Notes under the pieces: model-generated
The model's database searches: none
Told to the model about the DNA's origin: nothing
What the model saw: only the letters and a program-made list of their open reading frames with translations
DNA from: Bugula neritina
Taxonomy: Eukaryota > Bryozoa > Gymnolaemata > Cheilostomatida > Bugulidae
Assembly: GCA_964035545.1 (NCBI GenBank)
Contig: OZ037766.1
Span: forward strand, 11,169,722 to 11,233,721
DNA: 64,000 nucleotides
Reading direction: 5' to 3'
Translations under genes and position numbers: made by a program
Part shown: one piece after another, positions 14,071 to 40,457 of the stretch
Numbering within the stretch: position 1 is the stretch's first letter
Layout: every line of letters begins with the position of its first letter

Positions 14071-14176
14071 AGAGAAAGAAGCTCTCGTAGAAGTAAGAAA
14101 ACTTATGGAAGAATTTATTGAATATGTTGAAGAGAGAAATAATGAATATGAAATGAAGAGAGAAAATATTGAATAG
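14071..14176 (+). other. Candidate GAA-rich alternative last exon downstream of tra2
   Basis: A strong polypyrimidine tract plus TTAG precedes a purine-rich segment dense in AGAA and GAAGAA, the kind of motif Tra2 proteins bind. One frame is open for 34 codons to TAG at 14174-14176 (EALVEVRKLMEEFIEYVEE..., helical, coiled-coil-like). Spliced from the tra2 exon-7 donor (phase 1), the frame would instead give a short tail, KRKKLS, then stop. It could be an autoregulatory alternative exon, or the decayed remnant of another gene. Confidence 0.35.
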
Positions 14177-15946
14177 AAAATGAAGACTGAAAAATATATA
14201 TGTGGTGAATTTGATAGTTGAATTGACCACATTTAGGGAGGAAGTTATTTTGGAAATTATTTTAAGGTGCTTGTTTTAATGTGGGCTTTGTAAGGGGAAG
14301 GGACAATCCAATCATTAAATAACACTCAAGGTTGTGGCCAGTGCAGTGTAGATGTTGTGTTATATTATACCTAATTTGTTACTAACATCTACTTCTGTGA
14401 TGTTTTAATAGGTACACTCATGATGCGAGAGATGAGAAGGTTGCATGTCACATCGACAGGTTCAGAAATAGCCTTAAATGAAGCTGTCAAATTTAACTAG
14501 TTTAATCTGTTTCAAATACCCTGATAGTTACTTCCTAAGTTTCTTAATCCTTTAAAAATTTATCTTAGAAAAAATTCATCATGAATGAACTTATTGTGGT
14601 TGGGGGAGTTTGCTGGTTATAGATAAGCGGTCATGGTCATGGTTCAACGTTGCAGACTTCAAATTTAAGCTAATTTTCTTTTTCATCTATGAAAGATAAA
14701 AAAGCACACTTCTAGAGTTATTAAGTGAACACTGCAAGAAAATGATGTGATGACAAAAATGGTGTTTCGGAGTTACTCTGCCCCTTATAGATGGGTAAGG
14801 TAATCTATCATCCGCTGAGTGCTGACAATATTGTGTGGGGCCAGTTATGCTGAAGTATTGACTGATGAACAAATCAAAATAACTCCCAATACTCTGCTTG
14901 AATGAGGCTCCTCTCAATTTTAAGTTTGCACAATGATATATGAATTACCATCACTTGCCTCCATTCTCCCTATTTCTAAGCAAATAACCAAAAGAGCCTT
15001 CCCCTAGTGGCCCTTATATCTTATATGGGATGGTAAGTAAAAATGTCAGCAGTAAATATTAACTATATTTTGACTGCAGTTGAAGAGCAGAGAAAATGAA
15101 GTATTTCATGATGCTAATGGATCATCCAGTGGACATTGGCATAGACGATGCATTTTGTGAACAATTTTCTGTATCTGATGCTGTAGTTCAGAATATGCAT
15201 AAATTTTTATTGTTTGTATATATTGAAATCAATAAAAATTAGTTGCAAGTCCAAGTATCTAAAGTAAATTTGCTGAAATTAAAATCATTAGAGCGCATAT
15301 CATAAAAAATAAGTTCTAAAAATCATACTTGCAACTCTTCTCCATGAAACTCGAAAGATAACTGCAGTGTGTTCTATTGAAGGGTGAACTTCATCCTATT
15401 GTAACAGTTAGTAGTCTCAATTGAACAAAGTGAAATTGGTTGTGGAACTAATCCTGCAGTGCTAAGTTTTTTTATATTCTAAGCAAATCTCACAGCTGAA
15501 AATAAAATATGGCCATTTTGCTAAAGTTGTTGATACTGCAGAATGTCAAAGATAACAAAATGCTGCTGTGCAAGTTGCAGTAACCATTCTAACTTAATGT
15601 GTTGGGCTTACAAGCTACTTATCTATGGGGCTTACTGAAAATTAAAAACTTAACACGTACCTTCTGTCGAGACCTGGAAGAAATGCAAAGCCTTTGCATA
15701 TATAACATAAAGTTTTGCAAGGGTTTTAACCCTCCAAGCGGAAATTTTCAGCATGGCTATAGAACTATATATAAAAATATATTTCATTCATGATCATCAG
15801 TAATATAAATTAGGACATGTTTATAAATAAAAAAGTATTTCTTTACATTATAAATTGAAATAATTATAGATAAACATAATTTGTTTCATATATATATAGC
15901 ATATAAACCATCTATAGAGTATTTTGAATTAAATTTTGTAAAATAT

Positions 15947-18900
15947 TTATATATAAACTTTGCTGAAATACTCAGTTACAAATTCATCAATGATTGCTTG
16001 GTCAGGAATTTTTCCGATCATACCATACATAGCTGCCACCTCTCCAGGTTTAGCTGTTTTACCCTGAAAAATAGAAGTTATAACATCAATGCTTTAAAAT
16101 TAATTTATTGCTGCTTGATATTGCCATACTAAATTTATTGAGACAATAATATTATGATAGTCAAATTTGAGAACACACATCTTTTCATGTTTAACATTAT
16201 GCAAGCATAGCTGAAATTGTTCTCAAGTACCCATCGACCAATTCTAGTGGTATCATTTTTGCCTAAAAACCTAGCTGTGAATGAAAAAAATTGATATGGC
16301 CCAGTTCAAATTTTGCATGAAGAGAAAATTAAAATTCAATGACTAAATAGGCTTTGGATATTTTTTCTCACCCAACTCTCCTTGCATGCAGCTTCTAAAT
16401 CAGAAATTAATTTGCTCTCTTGTCCTATATGTTGAGGTAAAATCGAGAAATGTAGACTGTCTGGTAGCTGCTGTCTTTCCATTCTCCATCCTTCAAGGTC
16501 ACATGTATACATATTATGCAGATACTTTTATACATCAACACCAAAATAAAAATATAAATATTTCGTAATTTGGTACTTTTGCATTATTAGAGGTTAGGAC
16601 TTTTTGTCTTTACCAAGCATAAATATATGAGCACCTCAAAATAAATTCCATTTTATACGAAAGGGCAAAATTGTTGTATGAATTTAATATGCAACATTAA
16701 ATGACATCCAATGATGTTCTTGTCTTCCCCTCCCCCATTGCATAATTTATTTCAACATTTGAGAAATAGTCTCAAATTAAAACACTACTATGCCACACTG
16801 CTTCATACACTGGTGAAAGTATACAAATAGATTGGAGTATCTTAAAGCAACCCACGCAATGGTAGTACAGCAATGCTGCATATTCAGCATTAGGTCTACT
16901 GATTTAAACCTTAACCATTTCTCTTGCAGATGTCATTAAATCATACTCGTCAACAAAATGTACAATACATTAATTTAGAAAAAAAGCCAAAAATATTCAT
17001 GTCTATTTGTACTGAGCATAATGTTGAACCATGTAAGCTAATAGGATATTCGCTTAATATCTTGTAAGTTGCAGTAGTCTCTGCAAGCTCCATACTAGAT
17101 AGCTTACGAAAATGTAAATATAAAATGACACATTAGTATAAATTAAGAAGACTTCACAATTGTGGCATTAGTAAGATATTTTAGGTAGTTAAAATTTGTG
17201 TTGAGTGTTATAAAAAATTTTTAAATCAACAAACCATGACCTTCAACTCATGTGATGATGGAATGTTCAATCCCTACTCAGGAATGTTATTTAAAAATTC
17301 AAAATGGCTTACCTTTTTTCTCCATTTCATCTGCCACCACCAGGATTTTGAGTTTGTTGGAGTTAGATTGAAGAGCAAAGCAGTTCATGATAGGCTTTCC
17401 CACAACTTCCAATCCCTAATAATAATAATTATATTAATATAATCCCAACAGCCATAAAAATGTATACTAAAAAGATATTTCTCACACTATATAACTGAGC
17501 ACATCACAGATATAACAGTGGTGCTGCAAATGAGCCGCTATAGTCTATACTAACAATACCATCATTTTACTATTTAGTTTACACATGATCAAAGCTTGTG
17601 TCTAATTCATCTTAACAAAATAAAAGGTACTAAATGGAGTGTAATGGTGTGAAAATAGAGGTCGAAAACTTCTGCACTTGTACAATCCAACAAGCAGTTG
17701 TCTGCTCATTGGTAACTATTTGTTCACATGATTAAAAGAAGTTATGTCTAAAATGATGCAAAAATTCCTGGTGGAAAGAGGCTTTATGTATACAAAAGAA
17801 AAAATCTCTCCTCTGGCAACCTGTGACCTGAGAGCTCTTCCTAACACCATCAATGACCCTGCCATTGATGGTGTCAGGGACGTGTATGCTAGGTCACTGA
17901 ACCAGTGACCTAGCATACACGTCTGATCTAACCATCACACCGCAATAACTCAAAGTTTTTAGATAAATTGAAAACTGATGTTTAATAATTGGCTCTTTAA
18001 ATTTATGTTTCTGTTTATTCATTATGATTACGTCTCTTTAATTTGTATAATTTGGTACACCAAAGAAATTTGAGGTGGAAATTACCATAATGGTTTATAA
18101 ATTTACTTTTGAAAAAACATTTGAATAAGATTTTTTGAGCAAAAGGATTATTGTTTCACATAACTATTCAAGTTTAATTTTGACTGACTACTCACACAGG
18201 CCTGCCCTACAGTACACGAATGACAGCATGCGCAGCCCTTACTTACCTGCAGACTCGATAGATACTTACTTGAATATTGGTAGCACCTTCCATCAAAAGC
18301 TGTGTAGTCTCTTGTAACTTCTTCGCCGTTTTCATATAGCCATCTTGGCCTAGATGTTTCAGGGTGACCCAAGCAGCTGCCATGGTGCTACCTACAAACC
18401 ATTAGTTCCAATTATTAGCTTCATTGATTAAAATTTGTAAGTAGAATTTACTTCATTTCTGATCAATCAAAACTTACCACTTCTAGTTCCAGCCATTGAA
18501 GTAGAACCAAAGAGTCCACCAGGCCAAGCTGTATAAGAAAACAACTGATGCTTCCTTATGTCTTCATTTTTGTATATCACAGCGCTAGCACCCTGTAAAA
18601 ACAAGTTTCAATTTATAAACTGTGGTGACAGCTTTTTGATTTAATAAAATATTTACTTCAAAATCAATGTCATTCAAGCATTGACATTAGCAGCACCAAC
18701 ACTTTAGGACAAGAAATTGACTAACTGACAGCACAACGCAAGTACCTTGGGTGTGTATCCAAACTTGTGTAAATCTGCAGATATGGATGTCACACCTTTA
18801 CACCGAAAGTCAAAGCATGGAATGTTCATACCCAGCTTTTCCAGCCTAAAAATAAAATAATACAATTCAATTCTGCCACAGCTTTCAACAGTTATATATC

Positions 18901-21851
18901 TATCGGGGTCAATGTTGTTGAAGAGATGATTAGCAAACACAGTAGAGCAATTACCATGGCAACATGAATCCTCCATAGCAAGCATCAACATGGAAGGGTA
19001 AGTTGTATTTGACTGCAAGTTCTGCTATTGATTCAATTGGATCCAGCAAACCATGAGGGTAGGAGGGTGCGGAAGCTGCTATCATTATGGTATTGCTATT
19101 TATAGCCTACAACAACATGGTTAACATCATAAAACCATTGAAAGCCAACACATTGATAAGATTCAAAGATTGCTTGATATAACATTGTTTTCATATATTG
19201 GTGCCTTATTTATAATATACCGATACCACTGAATTAGGATACACAAATCGTATTTTGGGTATGCGTTATTTTTACCTTTTCCATTTTGTCGACATCTGCC
19301 ACATATGATCCAGTCAGGTCAGTGTGAACTACTGTCAGATTGAAATAGCCTGCTGCCTTCTCAAAGGCTGGATGTATGGAGATTGGAGCTACGACCTCTG
19401 GTTTGGTAATGTGAGGTTTATATTTTCTTGCCATATCTCTAAATAGTCACAAAGACAGGTTATCAGATGAAAGCAATTTTATAGACCTTTGCTCTTTATA
19501 AAAGCTAGAGATACATGTTGACTGAAAAACAGTTGACCTTAGAATAAAGATTATAGAGTCACATGCCCAATGACCTTTGGACATCATATTTCCATATGTT
19601 CATTATCTATATATTAATAAGTATTATAAGTTCATCTCTGGCTACTGAACACTCATCTGTTTGTTTAATGTCAGAGTTTGTGAACTATGATTTGTCAGAG
19701 CAGAAAATCAAAAATAGTTAAATAAAAACAAACTCATATTGAACAATGGATACAACTAAAACCAATAACATGATTTTGTAATACTAAACAAGGTTTTCTG
19801 AGTAGCTTGTATTCTTGCACAGTTTTGGAGAGCCTAAGAGCTCACAAATTTCAAAATTCACAGTATAGCCACAACTCAGTTAAGCTTCTAGCAGAGAAAC
19901 TATATTCCAAACCTGTAAGTTTTAACAGCCATCAGCACACTCTCAGTTCCACCTGACGTCAAAGAACCGCATGCTTTGTTATCAGCATTCAGCATAGAGG
20001 CTGTCATAGACAAGCACTCTAATTCAAATTTCCTAAAAATAAAGAGAGCCGCAACTACAATTTGATAAACATATACATTTATACACGCACATATATTTAC
20101 ATACAGATATATTTATACACACATATATATTTACACAAACATATATATTTACATACACATAATATATATATACCTAAGAAAAATAACATCTTGGTCTCTG
20201 GTAACTTTAGAAATATATCTATGATATTATATTCTAATATTTCAAAGTTAAATATGTGTCGAACTTTTATCAATATTTCATGTAAATGACTCGCATTTGA
20301 GAAGAGCTAGCCCAAACACCAGTGATCATTTCAATCGAAAGCTTCACACCTTGAAAAAGTATAACAAATATTTTTTCTAGCAGTAATAAAATTTACCCTG
20401 AAACATGGAGCAGCTGTGGTCTAGGGGTTAGAATGTTGGCTTAGTAAACACGAAATCATGGGCTCGAACCCCAGCAAAGGCCATTAGTGATGTTAGGAAG
20501 AGCATCCAGTCATAATTGCTCCTGTGCCCCCATCTGAATAAGTCCTTAGCCTGATTTAACAAAAAAACCCTTTCCGTAAGAGTTTTCTCACAGAGATGGC
20601 TACTATAAACTTGAGTGAGTTTTTTATGGAGCATTAATTTTAACTAAGATGCAAATAGGGGAAAATACAATTTTCCAATAAAATCCTACCTAAGTGATGG
20701 GAAAGCAACCGGATTTAATGCATTCTCGTTCATGAACATAGACTGGGAAATTTCTACCAATTGCTGATGATTTTGCGAAATGTCATGTTGCTCTAAAAAT
20801 AGAAAAAAAACAAATGGGAATACAAATCTTACTATCAAAAACTACCAGCAAACTGCCCTAGAAGAATTAATAACATTGCAAACTGACAAAAAAAAATCAC
20901 GACTAGATATCGGTAAAATTGTAAAAACATTTAGCCTAACCTGCAAACATCATAATTGCATCTTCTTGAAGTTTCTGCATTTTTCCATCCGGGTCCAGCA
21001 TATATTTATAAGCAAATATTTTGCTGCTTACACCAGCTTCTGACTCTTTTAAATCTTTAAGCTCCTTCATCACTTCTTCATAAGGCATTCCTGAATAGAA
21101 AAATAGTACAGCATATTATGTGATAGTACAGTTTATACATAAATAAAAGTTCATTATTGAAATACAGGTAGTATTGTAATAAAGTAAAAATCAATGGTAG
21201 TGATAAGGATCCTTGGCAGTTGTATTTATACTTCTGTCTGCGTACAAATTTAAAATTTAGTATTGTAATTAAGATCAAAAATTACTCTAATGGAAATATT
21301 AGGAAGTCTGAATTTAATAGTTATTGTGAAAAGAAAACAATAAATATACAAATCTGAGTCCAGACTTCATATCAGATATAATAAGCCACCCAAGACTAAG
21401 AGTATAGAACCGTCATTGTCGAATTGATCAACTGCACAGAGAGAGGGAGAGTTGTTGTATTTAACATTGTGATTTTCATTAAAATCATTATTAATATAAC
21501 TTCACTAGTAACATTATCATTATGATAATTTTTAATTTTATTTTACTTATGTAATTATCATTTATGTTGACGTTAAATTAAAATTTCTAGAATTTTTTCT
21601 TTACCTTTTTCGGGTATACTTAGCATCACTGATCGACCAATTCCATCCTCTTTGTACAACTGTCCAACAAATCCAACAACTTCATTAGTTATGTAAGAAG
21701 AAAGTAGAACTTTCACTCCGGGCAGATTACTAAAACAGCTAGTAAGCCAAGCCGCGACAGCTTTGGTGCCGCCGTTTATCAACTCATGTATTAGTTTGTG
21801 CAAAAATATCAATAGGCCTAATGTGCCTATGAATTCCAGTACACTCAACAT
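15947..21851 (-). CDS. SGPL1: Sphingosine-1-phosphate lyase, PLP enzyme, twelve exons, complete
   Basis: This ER-membrane enzyme cleaves sphingosine-1-phosphate to hexadecenal and phosphoethanolamine, the exit step of sphingolipid breakdown. Exons (minus): 21851-21605, 21090-20941, 20792-20690, 20032-19913, 19438-19276, 19106-18955, 18845-18746, 18592-18478, 18391-18270, 17415-17313, 16490-16372, 16063-15947. Phases all match, giving 536 aa (human 568). The N-terminus has one hydrophobic segment (about residues 4-20, VLEFIGTLGLLIF). The group II decarboxylase fold shows SGGTESVLMAVKTYRD, the PLP-ring Asp in FHVDACYGGF (about D302), and the Schiff-base Lys in TSISADLHKFGYTPK (about K339). After it come WPGGLFGSTSMAGTR and GWRMERQQLPDSLHFSI, ending MYGMIGKIPDQAIIDEFVTEY. 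All key residues are present, so it should be active. It is head-to-head with KIF2. A SINE sits in intron 3 and a palindromic element in intron 9. Confidence 0.97.
17844..17922. repeat. Two adjacent perfect hairpins in SGPL1 intron 9
   Basis: Hairpin 1 has 12-bp arms ACACCATCAATG and CATTGATGGTGT (17844-17855, 17863-17874). Hairpin 2 has 20-bp perfect arms, 17880-17899 and 17903-17922, starting ACGTGTATGC and ending GCATACACGT, with a 3-nt loop. It may be a small hairpin MITE or a regulatory RNA fold. It encodes nothing evident. Confidence 0.85.
20406..20640 (+). mobile_element. tRNA-derived SINE, copy 1 (SGPL1 intron 3)
   Basis: The head carries pol III promoter-like boxes: TGGTCTAGGGGTT (A box) and GGCTCGAACCCC (B box). 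A body with GATGTTAGGAAGAGCATCC and AGTCATAATTGCTCC follows. Two further copies with the same body lie at 62080-62287 (minus) and 62880-63105 (plus). It is antisense to SGPL1. The tRNA-like cloverleaf is imperfect, so it is not a functional tRNA gene. Confidence 0.85.
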
Positions 21852-22825
21852 AACTAAGCTGCAAAGTTGTTCGCCGGAGGATGCGTATGTCTGAATTTAC
21901 ACTATTACAAGTTAAATACTTGATATTTTAATGCAGGTTTAAGATGTGAAAGTCGAGTTGAGAAGGTCCTCAGCCGCCACCCATAGTATTACTATTAGTC
22001 ATAATGATAGTAATCTTTGTCCTATAAATAGCGAACACAAAGCACGTGACATTACCAAAATGATATTGGAATTCTATTTCCACACCAATGCACCTAACTT
22101 GAATTTCAACACAAGTTGTTCTAGAATCCTTTATTTGTAACGTATCATAAAAATTTTAATAAATATTTATAGACGATAAATGAGTAATAAAATAAATTAA
22201 TAATTATAATGCTAAATAATCTTATTTATAATCTTATTCTGGAATCGTTTCGTAGCTAAACTATGGAGTTATCTTTTCTTGAACTATACAATAATATAAC
22301 ATGATGGCGCATCAGAAAATGTTTATGTTTAGTTGCTATAGCAATAAATCTCTAGACAAACTGGCTTTATTTTGCTTTTTAAATCGAGGCGCAAAATAAA
22401 GGTTCAAAATAAAACTGAATTATAGCTCACAAAAATGATCATGCTTTTTAGCTATATAAAAAATTTCACGACATCATCAAATTCTTGCGATACCGCGTTG
22501 AGGCTACTCACTCATTGATTCAATTTTTGAGCCAATTTTTGTGATGAGGTTTGCCAAGATATAATAATAATTATATAGTTATCCGTTGCTAGATGTAGGT
22601 AGTCATGCTCATAGTATAGAAGACGGTGTTAATGTAATTGTATATGCTGGTTATGCAACTTGAGTAGGCGGGAAAATGGTGTAATTTGAAATTTAATTGA
22701 CGTTTAAGTTTAATTAAAGTCATTTACTGATTTTTCATTTAGTGATTTTCAATTGCAAAAGACAAACTGAAACTCAAAGTCCTACAAAACTTCAAATTTA
22801 ATAAACGATCGGAATCAAAACCAGA
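21852..22825. other. Divergent promoter region SGPL1 / KIF2
   Basis: About 970 bp of AT-rich DNA separates the two start codons. It contains a consensus E2F-type site at 22668-22675 and no other strong coding signal. Untranslated first-exon sequence for both genes is expected here but cannot be delimited. Confidence 0.6.
22668..22675 (+). promoter_or_regulatory. E2F-type motif GCGGGAAA upstream of KIF2
   Basis: GCGGGAAA matches the E2F consensus TTTSSCGC on the opposite strand. It lies 151 bp before the KIF2 ATG. Vertebrate kinesin-13 genes peak in G2/M and E2F control is plausible. The same 8-mer occurs at 56605, upstream of MCMBP. By chance alone an 8-mer is weak evidence, but GC-rich 8-mers are rare in this AT-rich window. 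Confidence 0.4.
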
Positions 22826-36861
<14,036 letters not shown>

Positions 36862-36963
36862 AAGATGACTCCTACACTCTTTGTCGGCAGTTCTAGAGGA
36901 GCTCCCGTGCAGTGTTGATGTCATGTGCTCCAAAGTTCTTGTAACTCAGTTCCCAGAGACTGT

Positions 36964-37072
36964 TTCTCATCACTACATGGACATGTAGTGCCTTCTCATC
37001 ACTACATGGACATGTAGTGCCTGACACTCCGTTGCTTACAGATGAAATAGTTGTGATATTCACAACTATTTC
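36964..37072 (+). repeat. Tandem palindromes and hairpin in KIF2 3' UTR
   Basis: A 29-bp unit occurs twice (36964-36992, 36993-37021). Each copy contains the perfect palindrome CACTACATGgaCATGTAGTG (36971-36990 and 37000-37019). Further on, 37044-37056 and 37060-37072 form a 13-bp perfect hairpin (GAAATAGTTGTGA/TCACAACTATTTC). All lie 100-210 nt after the stop codon and before the first AATAAA at 37390, so they are likely transcribed in the 3' UTR. Confidence 0.85.
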
Positions 37073-37389
37073 TTAAAGTCTATTGCAGATATTTCTTTTG
37101 TGTTATTGTTATATAGTTGACTGAAATATTGTATATTGTTCTTACTGATTCAACATGAATTTTTCATTATTTCTTTTTAAATGATTCTATGATAGTAAGA
37201 CGGGAAGCAACTACCTTGCTCGTGTCTTCTTCTATTATGTTCTTTAGGTTTTCTAACATTTACCTTGAGTGGTTTTGCATATTTATTTGCTGCTGGTATA
37301 ATTATGTTTTTGCTTGACACTCTTCGTATGATTTCTACTCCATTTGACTTTCTTAAAAGATTCCAGCCACTGCCAGATGCATTCTACTC

Positions 37390-37395
37390 AATAAA
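37390..37395 (+). terminator. Putative poly(A) signal for KIF2
   Basis: First AATAAA (CTCAATAAAAACAA) downstream of the KIF2 stop, about 530 bp away. Another candidate occurs near 37647. Confidence 0.45.
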
Positions 37396-38376
37396 AACAA
37401 CCATTCAAAACTCTAAAGTGCATGCAAATTTATTGATCATTTTTAACAAGCTCCGCACAAGGTTGTGTACAAGTTATACATATTACACGTGAAATTATCA
37501 GCAGGGTCAGGCTTGCTTTTTCAGCAAAGTGTGCAACTGCACTGGCTCATTCTGTGTGTGTCATGAAGAAATATCCTACAGAGCGTAACTATTGCATGCT
37601 TTATAAACTTGAATTTTGCAATATAATATTTCCCCATTTGTGGTTAATAAAACACAATTTAATAAATACTCTTGAAAATTTGCAAAATATATACTATATT
37701 TGTTGTAATAACATATCACACCAGCTATTTCAGAAAAATTATATTAAATAATCTCTGGCAATTCGTTATGTCCTAATCACATAGCAATACATTATTTTCT
37801 CACACTATATATAATATGATGATGTATGTAATCTACTGCAATATATATATATACTAACAATAATTATAATCAAAATAATTTAAATAAAGCTATCAGTTAT
37901 TTTATTTACCAAAAATAGGAATATATGTTTAAATTATCATGTTGAGTACTTGGTAACTTGAAAAAAATGAGTCACTGAATTGTATAATATTTATAGAATA
38001 CATGAGTCTAACCAAGGTTAACACATGATGATGTGTGTGATAAAATAATTCCTATCATTATAAGTATATTATTCCTTCAGACTTAAGCAATATAATATCA
38101 AAATAACGTTTCCAATTCATAAAATAAGTTGCATGAGAAGCGTGGAGTCTTTCAAATTATATGGCAAGGAAGCCTTCAGTTGACTCTCACATACACATCA
38201 CAGAATGCAAGGGGTTTCCATCTGTAGAATTTAAACACACACACACAGTCAATTACAAGTAATAGCAGACATACTGCAGTGGTACCCACAATATAAATAT
38301 AGCAATTGTAAAATGATTTTATTTTTAATGGCAGATTTTAATTAAACTCACCAAAATAGTTTTGCTTGGCCAAAAA

Positions 38377-39848
38377 TTAATATTGTGTGTATGGAAAGTT
38401 TCTGCAAACAAAACAAAAACATGTGTGCAAAATTTCAAGAATAAACAACTATAATATATAGGAGATGACATGTTTTTAGTAGAACTAAATTCATGCAGCT
38501 CCTACTTGACAATTATGGTGCAGTGTACACCCCTCTCTACTAGGTAGTGGGCTTACAGCTCATTAGACATAAAGCAAATGGCTTATACAGTCTGGTGGAT
38601 ACATTTATGTATTTCCCTCAATTTACAAGATGTGCTACACGCCTATAACTATATAGTGTTATTCGATTCAGACATTCTCAACTAATTCTATATTATTTGA
38701 GACTTTTTAGGGTTACCTAGTTTATAATTAAACAAGGATTCACTCCTCACTGCTAATTGATGGGTATAGTAAGAAGTCTACACCCACTGTTATTTTCTAG
38801 ATCAGATATTGAAGTATTCAAGTTATATGGCTAAATGTCTATAAATTCCACTAACAGGTAATTAGTAAAATAAACAATCAGTTGAACAAGATAAAAAATC
38901 AGCAAGCTTAAAAGCAGTTAATTCACAAACATAGACCCATGTTGTTCTTGGGTTATGTGTTTTGATAATTGTCTATTGTGTTATTTATTATTACATTTGG
39001 TAGTAATATCCTTTCAAGTACAAAGTCATGTGTGATTACTCAGCACAATCTAGATGAAGAATGTCTACATGTCAAGGAGTGCATACGGAGCTGTACCTGA
39101 CTTCAGTCAAGCAATAAGATATATAATCAAATGTTTAAGAACTGATTTTAGAGAGGAAAGTAAATCACCAAATATTTTTGCTCAGCAAGTAAGTTAATTG
39201 TGGTACTGCACAAAAAGTTGAGCACAGTTCTTTCTAAATTCGCAATTTTTGTCGAAATAGAGTTGAGTCATTTATTAGCAGCAATTTTTAACACAACCCT
39301 TTAAATCATAAACCACCAAACACAAATATTTTCTCCGAAAAAAATTACGTCTCCAAAAGCTGCTGTGTATGGATATTGTGTATTCACAAAACATACTATA
39401 TAAAAGCAGCTCACCATATTCCATTTAGTTTTTATGAATAAAATTGTGCCAAATTTTCACTTTTTTCACTAATTTCAAGCTTGAGCTGTTACTATACTTG
39501 ATAGGTGGATTACACACAGATCTAGAACTCTCTAGAACTCTTCACATTTCACTAGACTGATAAGGCAACTCACCCGGCATTCAAGGCAGCGTAGGCTTGT
39601 AAATGGTCTGCATTGACAGCAGGGTTGATAGTATTGAAGCCGTTGTATCCCTGGAAACCAGCAGTTGGAGCTGCGAGGCCATTGCCAGGAAGTCCTAAAG
39701 CACTGAGTCCAGCCAGGCCAGGGTAAGTGCTTAACTGACTCAAAAGCTACAACATTGAAACAAACCTTGCTTTCTGTTGAATGTGAGAAGAGATCACTAG
39801 TCTGACCAACTTAGTATTTAAGTTCCTGCTATGTAGTATCATAAGCAT

Positions 39849-39922
<74 letters not shown>

Positions 39923-40366
39923 GTATACGAGAAACATTGTTATTTATTACTTTATTAGGTAAAGTAATTACACTGATATTTCGGGTACCACTGTACCCAT
40001 CTTCAGAGTAGCAATGAATGAAATTCAAAAATTATTATGTTACGTTAGACGTTATGCATGACACAAAGAATAGAGAGTGGCAGTTATTGTAAATTATTGA
40101 AACTTAAAGGAGATAATCTTATTTTATATATTACGCAGGTCAAAAATTATACTGATTTTTTTGCATAAAAAATAAATTAGAGTTGACAAAAAATAGATAT
40201 CCAAATATAACGTAACATAATAATTTTTGAATTTCATTCATTGCTACTCTGAAGATGGGTACAGTGGTACCCGAAATATCAGTGTAATTACTTTACCTAA
40301 TAAAGTAATAAATAACAATGTTTCTCGTATACCTATTTATAATCAAATTGCTAGCTCGTAAAGATA

Positions 40367-40457
<91 letters not shown>

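Larger units (their letters stand above)
13703..15946. other. Convergent region between tra2 and SGPL1; UTRs and exon-like open stretches
   Basis: It contains the tra2 3' UTR and probably alternative 3' sequence. Exon-like stretches follow acceptors at 14070 (tract CTATTCTCTTCTCTTAG), 14411 (open to TGA at about 14481) and 15079 (open to TGA at about 15160). None matches a family I recognise. AT-rich sequence follows, down to the SGPL1 stop. No other gene is visible. Confidence 0.5.
36862..38376. other. Convergent intergenic region KIF2 / TIA-like gene
   Basis: It holds the KIF2 3' UTR hairpins, then AT-rich DNA with short TA runs near 37838. The minus-strand AATAAA at 38323-38318, 54 bp past the TIA-like stop, may be its poly(A) signal. 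No further gene is visible. Confidence 0.6.

Noticed and set aside
17880-17922. Rho-independent-style terminator
   Set aside because: The hairpin is striking but is in a eukaryotic intron without a functional terminator context.
20412-20478. Functional tRNA gene
   Set aside because: A and B boxes are present, but the arms do not pair as a cloverleaf, and the same head is followed by a shared SINE body in three places.
39747-40028. Minus-strand open frame across the TA repeat
   Set aside because: Its middle is Tyr-Ile repeats from (TA)n. It covers the inverted-repeat element and an intron.
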